64,000 nucleotides of DNA. Origin: Cynocephalus volans (taxonomy: Eukaryota > Chordata > Mammalia > Dermoptera > Cynocephalidae). Under the pieces are notes generated by a model. It ran no database searches. It saw only the letters and a program-made list of their open reading frames with translations, and had not been told where the DNA came from. Of this stretch, positions 25,530 to 38,054 are shown one piece after another; the first letter of the stretch is position 1, and each line of letters starts with the position of its first letter. The stretch covers positions 12,951,382 through 13,015,381 of the forward strand of contig NC_084474.1 in NCBI RefSeq assembly GCF_027409185.1, in the 5' to 3' direction. The position numbers and the translations under genes were made by a program.

Positions 25530-25740
25530 GGTGATCTAGGGATTCAATGCAATCCTTATCAGAATTCCATGCAGAAATGGACAACTTGATCCTAAAATTC
25601 ATATGGAGGTGCAAGGGTCCCCAAATAGCCAAAACAATCTTGAAAAAAAAAAAGTTGGAGTATTAACATTCCCTGATTTCAAAAAACTTTATTTACACAC
25701 AATGAAAAGACAAATAACCCAGTTTAAAAATGGGCAAAGC
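25530..25740 (+). mobile_element. L1 ORF2 3' fragment, plus strand
   Basis: Sense L1 words: 'gggattcaatgcaatcc', 'ccccaaatagccaaaacaat', 'cagtttaaaaatgggcaaag'. Many stops and indels make it non-functional. It abuts an oppositely oriented L1 at about 25745. Confidence 0.6.
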
Positions 25741-25744
25741 ATTT

Positions 25745-27900
25745 GCATAGACAGTTTTGTACTGTCTTTGTCTGATTTTGGGATTAGTGTAATACTAGTT
25801 TCATGAAATGAATTGGGAAGTCTTCTTTTCTTTCTTTTGGAGGAGATTGTGTACAATTGGTGTTAATATTTTTTTGATTGGTAGGTAGAATTTTCCTGTG
25901 AAACCATCTGTGCCTGGAGATTTCTTTTTTGGGATGTTTTTAAATTACAAACTCAATTTCTTCAACAGTTGTAGGGCTAGTCAAATAATCTATTTCATAT
26001 TGGATGATAGTTTGTGTTTTTCAAGGAAGTGGTCCATTTAATCTAAGTTGGCAAATTTATGTTTGTAGAGTTGTTCATAGTATTTGGTTATCCTTTTGGT
26101 ATCTAGGCCCCTGTTTCATTCCTGATATGGAAATTTGTATATTCTCTCTTCGTTAGTCTTGCTAGAAGTTTGTAAATTTTATTGATCTTTTTAAAGAACC
26201 AGCTCTCTGCTTTAGTGATTTTCTCTATCATTTTGCTGGTTTCAATTTTGTTGATTTCTTACTTTTCCCCTATAGGTAAGGCATCATTTTTCTGTAACTG
26301 CTTCTAATATTTTCTCTTTGTCTCAGTTTTTAGTTTAATTACGATGTGTCTTGGCCTGAATTTTTATGTGTTTATCTTGTTTGAGGTTTACTCAGTTTCT
26401 TGAATCTGTAGGTTTATGTCTCTTGACAAATTTGGAAAGTTTTTTGGTCGCTGCTTCAAGTAATTTTTCAGCCTCGTCTTCTTTCTCTTCTTCTTCTGGA
26501 ACTCTGATTACATGAATGGAAGCTCATTTGTTATCATCTCCCAGGTCCCTGAGACTCTGTTAATTTTATTTTCTTTCAGTCTATTTTCTCTCTGTGGTTC
26601 AGGCTGAGTAATCTCTATTGATTTGCTTTCCAGTTCACTGATTCTTTTCTCTGTTCTCTCCATTCTTCTGTTGAGTCCATCCACTGGGCTTTTTGTTGTT
26701 GCTGTTGTTATTGTATTTTTCAGTTGAAAATTTTCCTTTGGTTCTTTTTTATATCTTCTGTTTCTTTGCTGCAACTTTTGACTTCTTTTTTTAGGCTTTA
26801 TATATTTTCATTTGTTTCAAGCATGTTTGCAATTACCCATTGAAATATTTTTATTATGACTGCTTAAAAATCTTGGTCAGATAATTCTAACATCTCTGTT
26901 ATCATGGTGTTGGCATCTATTGATTGTCTTTATTTATTCAGTTTGAGATTGTTCTAGTTCTTGGTATGACAAAGATTCTCAGTTGAAACCTGGACATTTT
27001 CCTATTATATTATGACACTCTGAATTTTATTTAAACCTGTTTCAGCTAGCTTTCTTTGATGGCTCTGGCAGGATAAAAGAGGGTGCCCCCTTATGAATGC
27101 CAGGTATAAGTCCACATTCTCCTTCTGGTTTCCACTGACACTGAACTGGGACTCATCACTGCTGGAGGGAGGGTAGAATTCTGGTTCCTGTGGTCTCCTC
27201 TGATACCCCAGTGGTGGGGAAACTGGTCTCATTACTGCGGGCAATTGTGAAAGTCCTGACTCTCACTAGAACTTCCTCTGACACTGCCCCAGTGCAAGAG
27301 AGGTGCCTTGTTACTGCTGGCTGGGGGTGGAAGCTCAGCCCCCATGTTGCGTCCACTAACACTATGGGTAGGAGGCCTTGTTACCTGCTGAGTGGGTAGA
27401 AAGTCTTGGTTTCTTACGTGGTCTTTTTGACCCCAGCAGGGTGTTCACACACCTTGTTATAGCCTCAAGAGGGTGGGAGTCTAGACTCCCCACTTGGCCT
27501 ATGCTTGCGGGGTTGGGGGTGGGCCACGTCCTTTTCTGTGCTGTTTGGCTGGGGGAGAGCCGTTATTGTCTAAAAGTATTCTGGCTTGCCAGGCTGCCCC
27601 TTTCTGGTTCTATGGCTAGAGAGAACAGACTTTTGTTGTTTGTAGTAGTAGTTAATTTCCCTATGCTTTGCTGACATTGACATGTTGTTGACTTCTTTGA
27701 CTTGTGGTCTGGGATATGTGAATAAAAATAAGACCCAGGGAACTCACCAACATGTCATTCCTTGGTCACAGGGTCTGCAGCCAGTCTGCCTTCTTTTCTC
27801 CATCTTTCAGAGTCTTCTTATGTTTGCTTTATATATAATGTTCAGGTTTTTCAATTGTATTTAGGGGGAGTAGGAAAAAGTTTGTTAAGTACAACTTTCT
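25745..27900 (-). mobile_element. L1/HAL1-type LINE remnant
   Basis: The 5' side in window coordinates reads as antisense L1 ORF2 ('tttcatgaaatgaattggg', 'ccatctgtgcctgg', 'tgatctttttaaagaaccagctc'). From about 26320, ORF1-like coding is readable on the minus strand, followed by a GC-richer leader-like region to about 27850. The ORF1-without-full-ORF2 arrangement resembles HAL1 elements. Ends are approximate. Confidence 0.6.
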
Positions 27901-28049
27901 GGAAGAAGAAGTGCCTGGTCTAAATTTATTTTATCCAGCTTATTATATGGTCCTCTTTTCTTTGGACTCCTATTTTTTTAATCAATTAATGATCTAACTT
28001 ATACAATAATGATAATAATAAAAATAATGTGACACTATTATTGTTCTCT

Positions 28050-28235
28050 CTGTATGCAAGTGCATGACATTTAGTCGTTGCATCTGCTTTATGGGGTAGC
28101 TCCTATATTACAGATGCACAAATGGAGGGACAGAGTGGTTACAATCTCCCCCAAGATCTCATAGCTGCTAAGTAGCAGAGCTGGGATTCAAACTCAGGAA
28201 GTTTGATTCTAGAATCCATGTTGTGTTTTTATTAA
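28050..28235 (-). repeat. MIR SINE (-)
   Basis: Reverse MIR pattern: 'tattacagatgcacaaatggagggacagag...tctcatagctgctaagtagcagagctgggattcaaactcagg'. Confidence 0.8.
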
Positions 28236-28239
28236 CCAT

Positions 28240-28310
28240 TGTACCCCTAGCACCAAAATAATGCCTGGCACCTAGTAAGTGCTCTATAGATATTTGCTGA
28301 GTAAGTTAGT
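28240..28310 (+). repeat. L2 LINE 3' end fragment
   Basis: 'ctagcacc...aatgcctggcacctagtaagtgctc...atatttgctgagt' is the usual L2 3' terminus pattern. Confidence 0.6.
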
Positions 28311-28314
28311 TATG

Positions 28315-29195
28315 ATGCTGCTGTACGAAATTTTATTCTGTTCATTGGAATACATTTTCTCCCTTGGTTCATCACATCTTTATGTCTTGTTCCATCTTAC
28401 TTTTTCTTTCTTTTTCTCTGGTCTAACATATTTTCATCATTTCCATGACATTTCTTTTTGCCTTGTTCAGGTTTACATAACTCTGATTAGACATATTATT
28501 TATTTTAATACACTGTTATTTCTTCATATCTTCCTTGTCAGCATTTCTGAAACTTTTTCATTTTCCTGTGAGCTACTCTGTGGCGGGTGAGTAGTTCATG
28601 TTCATCTTATTTATGGTATTTGTAGTTCCCAACTGAGACAGAGGAAAGAAGAGACAGCTCAGCTGAAAGTGTACGTGGCCTTTGTTTTGTACTGGGTTCC
28701 CTGCCACTAGTTACAGGGCCTCCCTAGTTCTACAGAGCTATACTTTGGGCTCCACATCATTTTCCTAGTCCAATGTGAAGCTTTGAGGCATGGAATTTCC
28801 ATTGCAGAAAGTTGGGCTCTGTTGTTTAGTTTTTAAGTTTTACCCAAGTCTTTCTAGTAGCAATTTCTACTACTCCCTGCTATAAAGTGCGATGGCTTTA
28901 AATGTAATATATAGGCATAGGACTCTATTTAATCTGGATTTCTTATCTGAGCTCCAAACATGTATAAGCTGCCTATCTCATATCTTGATATGGATGTTTA
29001 GTTTTCTATCAAAAACCAGTTATTATAGGACCATTTATTTGGATAGTCCACCTTTTTCTCATTTTTACTTTTCAATGCAGCCACTTTTTGCATACAACTT
29101 TCCTTGCTGGTGGATGTTTTTCAGTCTCTATCTTTTTCATTAATCCATCTGTCTAATTTTGTACCACTATCACATGGTTCTAAGTAGTCTTCCTT
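28315..29195. other. AT-rich noncoding, probably old LINE-derived, unassigned
   Basis: T-rich sequence without a supported gene. Style and context suggest antisense LINE sequence, but no segment could be placed confidently. Confidence 0.3.
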
Positions 29196-29199
29196 TATA

Positions 29200-31830
29200 G
29201 TAATTCTTGATATCTGGTGAGAAATTTCCCCATCTTGATCTTTTCCAAAATTATTTTGGTTATTTTGGCCCCTTCATATTCCATATGAATTTTAGGATTG
29301 GTTTGTCAAATTCCAAGTAAAACTTGTTGGGATACATTTCTCAACTTTATTAAGATATTGATTTATATACAACAAAAACATCCCCTTTAAGTTTACAGTG
29401 TGATGAGTTCTGCACCTGTTTATGTATGTATCACCCCAAAAGATTCCTTGTTCCCTTTGCAATCAATCCCCTCCTCAGCCCTGGGTCCAGGCAACCATTG
29501 ATCTGGCTTTACGTCACATAGATTAGATTTGGATTTTTTTCTAGCATTTTATACATATGGAATAATATATCAAATTTACTGTTTTATGACTGGCTTCTTA
29601 TGCTTCATATAATGTTCTTGAGATTCAACCGTGATATTTGGTGTATCAATTTCTCCATTTTATTGCTGAGTGGCATTCCAATGTACAGATATTCCACAGT
29701 TTGTTTATCCACTCATCAGATGATGGGCATTGGGGTTTGCAGATTTGACTAATATGAAGAAACCTGTTATAAACATTCATGAAAAAATTTCTATGTGGAC
29801 ATGTGCTGCCATCTCTCTGGATAAATAGTAAGAGTGTATGAATTGTATAGTAAGTATATGTTTAACATTTCAAGAAACTGCCAGACTATTCTCTAAAGCA
29901 GTCGTACCATTGTACATTCCTATCACTAATGAATGACAGTTACTGTTGCTTCAAGGCCTGTCAGCAGTTGCTGAGATGCTTTTAAATTCCAGCCTTGCTA
30001 ATGGGTGTGTAGTGGTACTTTATTGTGACAAAAGCTGTATTTCTCTGATGACTAAAGATGTCGCGTGTTTTCCATGTGCTTATTTGCCATCCCTGGGTCT
30101 TCTGTTTTTGTGTGTCTACTCAAATCTGTTACTCCTTTTCAAGTGGATTGTTTTCTTACTGTTGAGTTGAGAATAATTTTGTATGTTCTGGATACAAGAC
30201 TTTTGTCGATAACTGTATGGCAGATCTTTTCTCCTAGTCTGTGGCTTGCCTTTTTATTTCTTAATGTTGTCTTTAGAAGAACATAATGTTTATATTTTGA
30301 TAATGTTCAATTTATTAATTTTTTTATAGTTAGATTTTGTGTCCTAAGAAATCTTCACCTAACCAAAGCTCACAAATATTTTTTCATCTATTTTCTTCTA
30401 GAAATTTTATAATTTAGGTTTTATATTTTGTCTACAATCTATTTTGAGTTAATTTTTGTATATGGGTCGAGGTTCACTGTTTTTACCTATGGTTGTAAAA
30501 TTGTTCCAGCACTATCTGTTGAAAGGTGTAGAGTTAGGGCTGGGTCTGGAGCTCACAGACTCCTCAAGCCCATTGTCCAGACTGGGTCACAAAGCCTTCC
30601 CACGCAGGTCTATGAGCTAGGTAACTGGAAAAAAGGTCCTTGGAGCCTTGCTTGAAGAAAGAGTAGTCTTTATTTTTGCACACACACATCTAAGAGCTAG
30701 GCAGTCCAAAGAGAAACTCAAAACTCAGCTGCTACCAGTAAAGTCCAAAGAAAAACTGAGCAGCTTCCAGCAAAGTAAACATGCTCTATTTTTAGACACA
30801 AGCTCTCTGCCTGCCAGCAGTTCAGGGCTGTTGCTCCACATAATTCTCAAGAACACAAGAATAATAACAAAACTAAAAAGATACAGTGGCGCATTTGCAC
30901 TAACTCCACCCACCCACACACAATTTGTTTACAAAGAATGTGCTGCACCACACCCAACTGTACCTGAGGGTGGGGGATGGGGGGCGCTGATTAAACTATT
31001 CTATTTTCCCAACAAAAGGACTCTCTTTTCTCCATTTAATTATATTGGCAAGTTTGTCAAAAAAATCAATTGATTATATGTGCATGGGTCTCTCTCTCAA
31101 CATTACATTCTTTTCAAGTATAAGTGATCTGTAGTGAACCAATAACATACTGCCTTGAATACTATAGAATTACAATAAGCATTGAATTTAGGTAGTGTGA
31201 GTCCTCTGCCTTTGTTCTTCTTTATCAAAAATTATATTGGCCACTCTAGGTCTTTTGATGTTTTTATAAAAATTGTATAATCAGTTGGCTAATTTCTTCG
31301 AGACAGCTTGCAGTAATTAACATTGAGATTGATTTAAGCCTATAAATCAATTGGGGAGAATTGGCATTCTAACAATACTGAGCCTTCCAATCCATGAACA
31401 TATCTTTCCATTTACTTAGATCTCTTTTAATTTCTTTTATCAATATTTTGTATTTTTTGATATTTAAATCTTACACATATTTTGTTAGATTTGTCCCTAT
31501 GTATTTCATGTTTTTGAATGCTATGCCATATTATACTATATTTTAAATGTCCATTTCCAATTGTTTGTTCTAGTATATAGAAATAATTTTTAACAAATTA
31601 TTTTGTAACTTGTGACTTTGCTAGTTCACTTGTTTTTTTGTAGATTCCTTGTAATTTTCTATGTAGACAATTATGTCATCTGTGAATAAAGATAGTTTTG
31701 ATTCATCTTTTCAAATTCGTATGCCTTTTGTTTCTCTTGTCTTATTGCACTTGTTAGGGCTTTATGTATGGTATTGAAAAGGACGGATATCCAAGAGTAT
31801 CGCTTCTTTTTTTGTGATATGACTCATTGG
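29200..31830 (-). mobile_element. Old L1M-type element(s), interrupted by a solo LTR
   Basis: Antisense L1 sequence runs through 3' UTR-like blocks (about 29340-29760) and ORF2 blocks ('tgctgagtggcattcc', 'ctgagatgcttttaaattcc', 'ctattttgagttaatttttg'). It continues past the LTR with 'tttctccatttaattatattggc'. The flanking L1 text joins correctly across 30527-31014, showing that the LTR inserted later. No intact ORF is present. Confidence 0.7.
30527..31014 (-). mobile_element. Solo LTR related to the ERV at 35748-41236, with TSD AAAGG
   Basis: Plus-strand termini are TGTAGAG...CCCAACA. The flanks AAAGG (30522-30526 and 31015-31019) are an exact 5-bp duplication inside L1 sequence. Shared blocks with the ERV LTR include GGTCTATGAGCTAGGTAACTGG, AAAGAATGTGCT and TTAAACTATTCTATTTTCCC-type ends. 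It lacks the extra terminal segment found in the full ERV LTRs and has a different central part (an AATAAA on the minus strand at about 30672), so it is a distinct subfamily. Confidence 0.85.
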
Positions 31831-32005
31831 CAAGTCACCTCCCAAGAGGGTGAATGTACATTTTCTATTTCTATGATCTGTCTCCACTCCACTTATCTTT
31901 AAAGGCAATTAAAGCATCTTAGTTTGAGAAGGGGATAGAATGAATTTTGGTGCCAAAAAGGTGAGTGACTCAACACTTGTGATGGCTCCTCTCCTGGGAA
32001 TGGAC

Positions 32006-34452
32006 TGTATTAGTCTGTTTTTGTTGCTTCTAACAAAATACCTGCAAATGGGTGATTTATAAAGAAAACAAAATTTATTGCTTACAGTTTCTGAGGCTGG
32101 GAAGTCTAAAGTCCATCTGGTGGTGGCGACGGTGACTGAGGGGACCCACATAACAAGATGGTGGAAGCAGAGATTACAGAGAGACAGAATCTCCTCCTCT
32201 TTTAAAGCCCTCAGAACCACACCCCTAACCACCATTTTTAATCCATTCACTACTGCATGGTCCTACAATCCAATCACCTCTTCAAGACTCCACATTTCAA
32301 TTACCGTAATAGGATTTCCCACTCTCTTAACAGTCACAGTGGGAGCGAAGATTCTAATACATAAAACTTGGGAGACAATTCAAACCTCAGTGAGTTTTGG
32401 GGTACATAATTCAATCCACTACATTCCACCCCTGGCCCCTCAAAACTCATGTCCTTTTCACATACAAATATATTTATTCTACCCCCAAAGTCTTAACTTG
32501 TTTCAATTCAAAAGTCTGAAGTTCAAAGTCCCATTTGTGAAATTCAAAACAAGTTATCTACTTCCAAGATACAATAGTGGGACAAACATAGGGTACATAT
32601 TCCCATTCCAAAAGGGAGAAATAGGCCAAAAGAGAAGTATAACAGGTCCCAAACAAGTCTGAAACCCAGCAGGGCAGGCATTAAATCTCAAAGCTGGTGA
32701 ATCTTGTAACTTGACTCCATGTTCAACGTCCTCTGCATGCTTGTGTGGGGGTTGGGTCCCCAAGTCCTCTTGCAGCTTTGCTCCTATGGCTTTCCTGGTC
32801 TCAGGCAGTGCTTTAGCTCTTGCGGGCTGGCATTGTAGCTGGTAGCTCCACAGGTCTGGGGTCTCCATGGCAGTCCCACTCCCATGGCTCCAGTAGGCAT
32901 GGCACTGATGTGGTTTCTCTGCTGCAACTCTGACCCCACGTTTCCACTCAGCATTGCTCTAGCGAAGGCTGTCTGTGGTGACTCCACCCCTGCAACAGAT
33001 CTCTTCCTGGGTCCACAGGCTTTTCCAAACATCCTTTGAAATCAGGGTGGGGGCTCCCAAGCCTCCACAGCTCTAGCATTCTGTGAGCCTGCAGACCTAA
33101 CACCACCTGGATGCTGCCAAGGCTTCTGGCTTGTATTTTCCAAAGCTGTGGGTCCAGCCACACGTGGGGCCAATTTAGCCACACCTAGAGTAGCTGAAAC
33201 ACCTGGGGTGCTGGTGTGGGGAGCAGCTTCCCGAGGTGGCCCTGGGCAGCAAGCCCATGGAGGGCACCTCAGGCTTGTTCCCCAAGACCATTGTGTTTCC
33301 CTAGGCCTTTGGGCCTGAAATGGAAGGGTTGGCCTCAGAGGCCTCTGCAGTGCCTTCAGGGCCTTTCCCCACTTCTCCTGATAATCCTCTTCTTTTGCAC
33401 TAATCTTCTTAGCATCATTGGACTTTTCTTCTGAAAATGCTTTCTCATTATCTACGACATGGCCAGGCTGCAAATTTTCCAAATATTTATGCTCTGCTTC
33501 CCTTTTGAATTCTGGCTTTATGTCATGCCTTTGCCACCATAACTCAGCACAGGCTGTTACAAGTAGCCATGCAGCTTCCTTAATACTTTGCTGCTTAGAA
33601 ATTTCTTCCACCAAGTACTATGGTTCACAACTCCTAAGTTCCAACTTCCGTAAAGTCCTAGGACATGGACACAATGCAGCCAAGTTCCTCACCAGTTCAT
33701 AGCAAAGGTGATTTTTGCCCCAGTTTCCAATAAATTCCTTCTTATTTTTATCTGAGACCTTCTTAGAATTGTCTTTACAGTCCATATTTCTATCAGCATT
33801 CTGCTTGCCATCATGCAACCAGTCTCTAAGACATTCCAAACTTTCCTTCATCCTTTTGTTTTCTTCTGAGTTCTCCAAACTCCTCCAAGCTTTTCCTAAT
33901 ACCCAGTTCCAAAGCCAGTTCCAGGTCTTCCATACTCCTCCAACCTTTGCTTAACACCCAGTTCCAAAGTTGCATCCACATTTTCAAATACTTGTCATAA
34001 GCAACACCCCACTTCTCTGGTACCAATTTTCTGCATTAGTCCATTTTTGTTGCCTATAACAAAATACACAGAACCAGGTAATTATAAAGAAAATGAAATT
34101 TATTGCTTACAGCTTCTGAGGCTAGGAAGTCCAAAGTCTATCTTAGTAGTGGTGACAGTGACCCAGGGGTCTCACATTACAGGATGGTGGAAGCAGAGAG
34201 AGCAAGAGAGAGACAGAATCTCCTCCTCTTTTAAAGCCCTCGGAGCCACGCCCCTGACCACCATTTTTAATCCATTCACTACTGCACAGTCCTACAATCC
34301 AATCACCTCTTCAAGGTTCTACCTTTCTATTACCCTAATAGGATTTCCCATCCTTTTAACAGTCACAGTGGAGGCTAAGTTTCTATTACTTAAAACTTGG
34401 GAGACAATTCAAGCCTCAGTGAGTTTTGGGGGACATAATTCAATCCACTACA
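32006..34452 (-). mobile_element. Complete MaLR provirus (LTR-internal-LTR) with TSD TGGAC
   Basis: LTRs lie at 32006-32423 (3') and 34032-34452 (5'), in minus orientation. The exact 5-bp duplication TGGAC (32001-32005 and 34453-34457) frames the element. The internal part (32424-34031, about 1.6 kb) begins with a GGTACCAGAGAAGTGGGG leader next to the 5' LTR. It has a decayed gag-like frame (minus 33042-33614). No polymerase or env is present, as is normal for MaLR elements, which are nonautonomous relatives of ERVL. The LTRs differ from one another at many sites, so the insertion is not recent. Confidence 0.88.
33042..33614 (-). pseudogene. MaLR internal gag-like open frame
   Basis: A 190-codon open stretch inside the MaLR internal region. 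Its first half reads as a charged, helical gag-like protein (EEISKQQSIKEAAWLLVT). The second half is Pro-rich and probably out of the original frame. A further piece is open at 33618-33878. It has no host gene role and serves as evidence of the family. Confidence 0.5.
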
Positions 34453-34459
34453 TGGACCT

Positions 34460-35740
34460 TTAGTGGCTATGAGTCTGTAATGAGTAGACTGTATACATGT
34501 TCTTGGGGCAACTGGGTTCAGAGGAGAATGGCCATTCTTTCAACTGAGAGGATGGCCCTCAGGCTACAACACTGCATATATAGTGAGAAATTCTATGAAT
34601 CAAGTATGGCTTTTAGGAAATGGATACATACAGGGGTAGCATCTACCTTCAAAAGTACCTGCCACCTGTGTTAGGAGATGGTTAATCAGTCTTTGCTTTG
34701 GACAGAAGGACACAGCATTTGATGGCAGTCCTGGGTGGCAGAGGTATGATAATGCCACTGGTGGTGGCTTTAGAGATGCCAGAGCTTTTGGAGTCTTGTA
34801 TCAACTTGGGAGTTGATGTTAGAAGGCTCTTTGGATGGTCTAAACCCTGAAGTTCCTGGATGATCCAGAAGAGCATAAGGGAGAGCCCTTAGGAGTGTTC
34901 CTAAAATGGGCCCTACCAATTGGATGTTTGGGAATTGAAATCAGTTGTAATTTCAGTGTGGGAAACAGTGTTTGTATGGATTACAATGAGTTGAGGTCAG
35001 CTTATAGAGACTCTTAAAAATCAGTCTGAAGTGTCTGAACTTTAATTCTATAGACAGAGCAGAATCACTAAATGTTTTGAAATAGAAATAATGGACCTAT
35101 AAAGGACAGCATGAGCAACTGTATACTAAGTGGTGTACTGTCCTCATGGGTAAAGGAAATAAAAGGAGGCATGCAGGCTGGAGCAAGTAAGTCCCCTGCA
35201 GGGTGACAGGTCAGTCAGCTTGTTTGGAGTGGAGCAGAACCTGCTGCACAAAGCAGCCTTGAGGGAGTGGGTGGAGAAACTCAGCACTTCTTAAAAAGAA
35301 CTTTCCTACAATGAGTTAAAAACAATTCAAAGATCTGACCATATTTCCACTTTTTTTCTTATCAGACTAAAATCCATTTTAGTGGGCATTTCTTGGAGTT
35401 ATCAAGGGAATAGACTTATTGTTCATGCAGAGGGTGGCAGCTCCATTTACCAGAGAAAACCTATTTAAGAACCCACAGTTTTGGGCACTTTCCAAGGCAT
35501 TGTAAAACTACTTTACAGTGTCTGATTTACTTTAAAACTTCTTGTTATTGCAGTTTAAAAACAAAATTTATCCTGCACACATCCTGTTTAAAACAGAATT
35601 TTCTCCTCTGGTAGGCAGAGATAAAGAATGCAAGAACGTGCACTTCATAACTCTGGTTTCACCTTGATATTGGATGACTATGGGCCTTGGTGATTTGAAT
35701 GATCAGGTTGATGGTCAAAGAGGGCAAAAATCAAATATGA
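34460..35740. other. Noncoding, nothing assigned
   Basis: Between the two proviruses no gene or confident repeat is seen. The segment ends at GGGTACT (35741-35747), the broken left tip of a MITE. Confidence 0.4.
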
Positions 35741-35747
35741 GGGTACT

Positions 35748-36141
35748 TGTTGGGCTCTTTTACCTGCCCGTAATCCTGCCGACAGGTCCAATTGTAGAGT
35801 TGGGGCTGGGGCTGGAGTTCACAGACCCCTCAAGCCCATTCACAGACTGTGTCACAAACCCTTCACATGCCAGGCTGGGTCACCACACCCCTCACATGCC
35901 AGGCTGGGTCACCAGATCCCTCACATGCAGGTCTATGAGCTAGGTAACTGGCAAACAGGTCCTTGGAAGCTGTAGGTTGGAGAGCATGGCAGCATGGGGC
36001 AGATGCCAGCCAAGTCACGGTGCTGTGCATGTGCACTAACTCACCCCCCCCACACACAATTTGCTTACAAAGAATGTGCTACACCACCCTCAACCTGACC
36101 AAGGCAAGGGGACCTGATTAAATTATTCTATTTTCCCAACA
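35748..36141 (-). repeat. ERV 3' LTR
   Basis: This 394-bp LTR contains a 29-bp internal tandem repeat (units starting 35863 and 35892, partial at 35921). Its plus-strand left end carries an older primer-site-like sequence (35772-35790) before TGTAGAG (35793). Confidence 0.9.
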
Positions 36142-36390
36142 ATCCCCCTGTTCAGAGTCCTTTGCTGTACAATCTACACATTCAGAATCTTCTGTGATGT
36201 TCCCTTAGTGAGGATAAATGACCCTTACATTTACATATCCTATTGTCTGTTCAGTATGCCTTAAGGCTTGTAGTTCTGTCCTTTTAACTATTATCCACAT
36301 ATGTCTGGTTAGTAGTCACCATTGGTGTGATCCTCCATGTGAATCCTGCAGTCATACTGATGGCCAGTTCAATGCATATTCAGTAGATGA

Positions 36391-37670
36391 TCACGCCAAT
36401 GTATATATGTACCCAGTTGACTCTGGTGCAGTGCCTGCAGCCAGAATACTATGGGTAAAAAGGCAGAAGGGTAATTGGTACCAATAAGGGAAGCTCTTGC
36501 CCCTGTGGTAAGATACATGCCAGTTTGCCATCCTGAGAAAGGATGGTTGCAGGAATAGGTATCTTACCTGGTAATGATACCATACTTTGTCTGCTAACTC
36601 TGTTGGATCTGTAGGTTCTACATGTAACAGTATAGGGGAACTCATGATTGGCCATAATGATAATACAAATGTGCCCTTTGGAATAGAGCGCTTATTTGTT
36701 CCAGGCCATGTTGCCTTTACTCGAGGAGACCAGGTACTTGTCACCCAAGGTGAAACTTGCAACTCTTCCTCTAATCCTTTTCCCCAAGGCCCTATTAAAC
36801 TTACCCAGCATATATGGGGGGCTTTTATTCTCCAAGGCCATTTCCATTGTACTGGCTGTCTCTGTTGCAAACAGATTGGGGCCGGTAAGAGAATATTTCC
36901 ATTCTTGCCATATCCTGGTTTCAAAAGCTTATCTTTAGCAGTGATTTGCAGCTGTATAGGTGCTGCGGCCCTATGCGACAGAGCTTCCACTGGAGAGGGT
37001 CCATCCTTGCGGGGTCTCTCATTTAGAATCCTGACTGTCAGCCATAATTGCTCTGTCCACCCCTTCAGGGATAGGGGTTGGGCAGATAGCCTTAGTCCCT
37101 TTTTTAAAAGACCATTGTACCGTTCAAACATTCCTGCTGCCTGGGGATTATATGGCACATGTAACTTCCACTGAATGGACAACTGGAAGGCCCACTTCTG
37201 AACCCCATGTCCAGTAAAGTGGGTTCCATTATCACTATAACTACAGGCTGACCATACATGGCCATAAGGCTATTCAGTGCCTTCACAGTGTTTACCTGGT
37301 CTGCGGCCATACAAGGCCATACAAACAGAAGACCAGTAGCCATATCAACAGCTGTGAAGATGTATCTGAAATTCTCTGACCTTGGCAGTGGTTCGACAAA
37401 GTCCATCTTCCATAGACTCAGTGGCACCCTTCCTCAAGTTATTTGCCCATCTGTATGGGGCATCCACCGGGGGTGTGGACTCTCATGAGTGCATACTGGA
37501 TGAGCATGACAGGCATTCACTACATCTTCCCATTTTATAGGCAAGGCCCATCTTTGAGCCGCCATCCATATGGTTTTACTGCCAGCATGCTGCATTCGTC
37601 GATGTAACCATTGGGTTACATCAGCAGCTGTCCAGCAACATGGACATGCTCCACCATGCTGAAGTCCCAT
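36391..37670 (-). pseudogene. ERV integrase region, frameshifted
   Basis: The zinc-binding part (37434-37670) shows H-x3-H and C-x-x-x-x-C patterns (HRRMQH; CHAHPVC). The core (37104-37427) has WKMDFVEP and FTAVDMATG. The following S-D-N-G-T-H-F motif is readable only in another frame (about 37205-37245), so a frameshift lies near 37,245-37,255. The C-terminal part (36391-37182) begins near NPQAAGMFERYNGLLK, typical of ERV-L-like integrases. The product would integrate proviral DNA; it is inactive here. Confidence 0.8.
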
Positions 37671-37688
37671 GCTAGAGCCATCTGTATA

Positions 37689-38045
37689 TCAGGCTTGCTT
37701 TGTGATAGGTCCCTGTCCCTCATGGAATGGTGTAGCCTCCACCTCCATGGGTAACAGTTGTGTCAAAGTTTCCTCCACAACCTCTACTGGGCCTAGCACA
37801 GTTTGCAACTCTTTGGACAGAGGACACGTTGATACTGTGCTCCTTTGTTCTATATATGCTCCCCATTTAGACAGAGTGGGAGTCTGAGCTACACCCATTT
37901 TAGGGTTGGTTGCCCACATGCACAGCCAACCTGTTATGGGGTATGTCGTCCTTACTAGGACTTTAGCAGTTCCTGTGACAGCCTCAGTGGCCATCAAGGC
38001 AGAATACACAACTGCTAACTGCTTTTCTATTAGGGTATAATGCAC
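37689..38045 (-). pseudogene. ERV RNase H region
   Basis: The open stretch includes YTLIEKQLAVVYSALMATE, which fits the RNase H domain of retroviral polymerases. It lies between the RT thumb/connection part and integrase. It is not continuous with the RT frame. Confidence 0.55.
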
Positions 38046-38054
38046 TTCGGCATC

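Noticed and set aside
35863-35930. CRISPR-like spaced repeats
   Set aside because: These are direct tandem 29-bp units without spacers inside an LTR of a mammalian genome.
36587-37174. Plus-strand 195-codon frame opposite ERV integrase
   Set aside because: It is the antisense of clear integrase coding and lacks protein family features.
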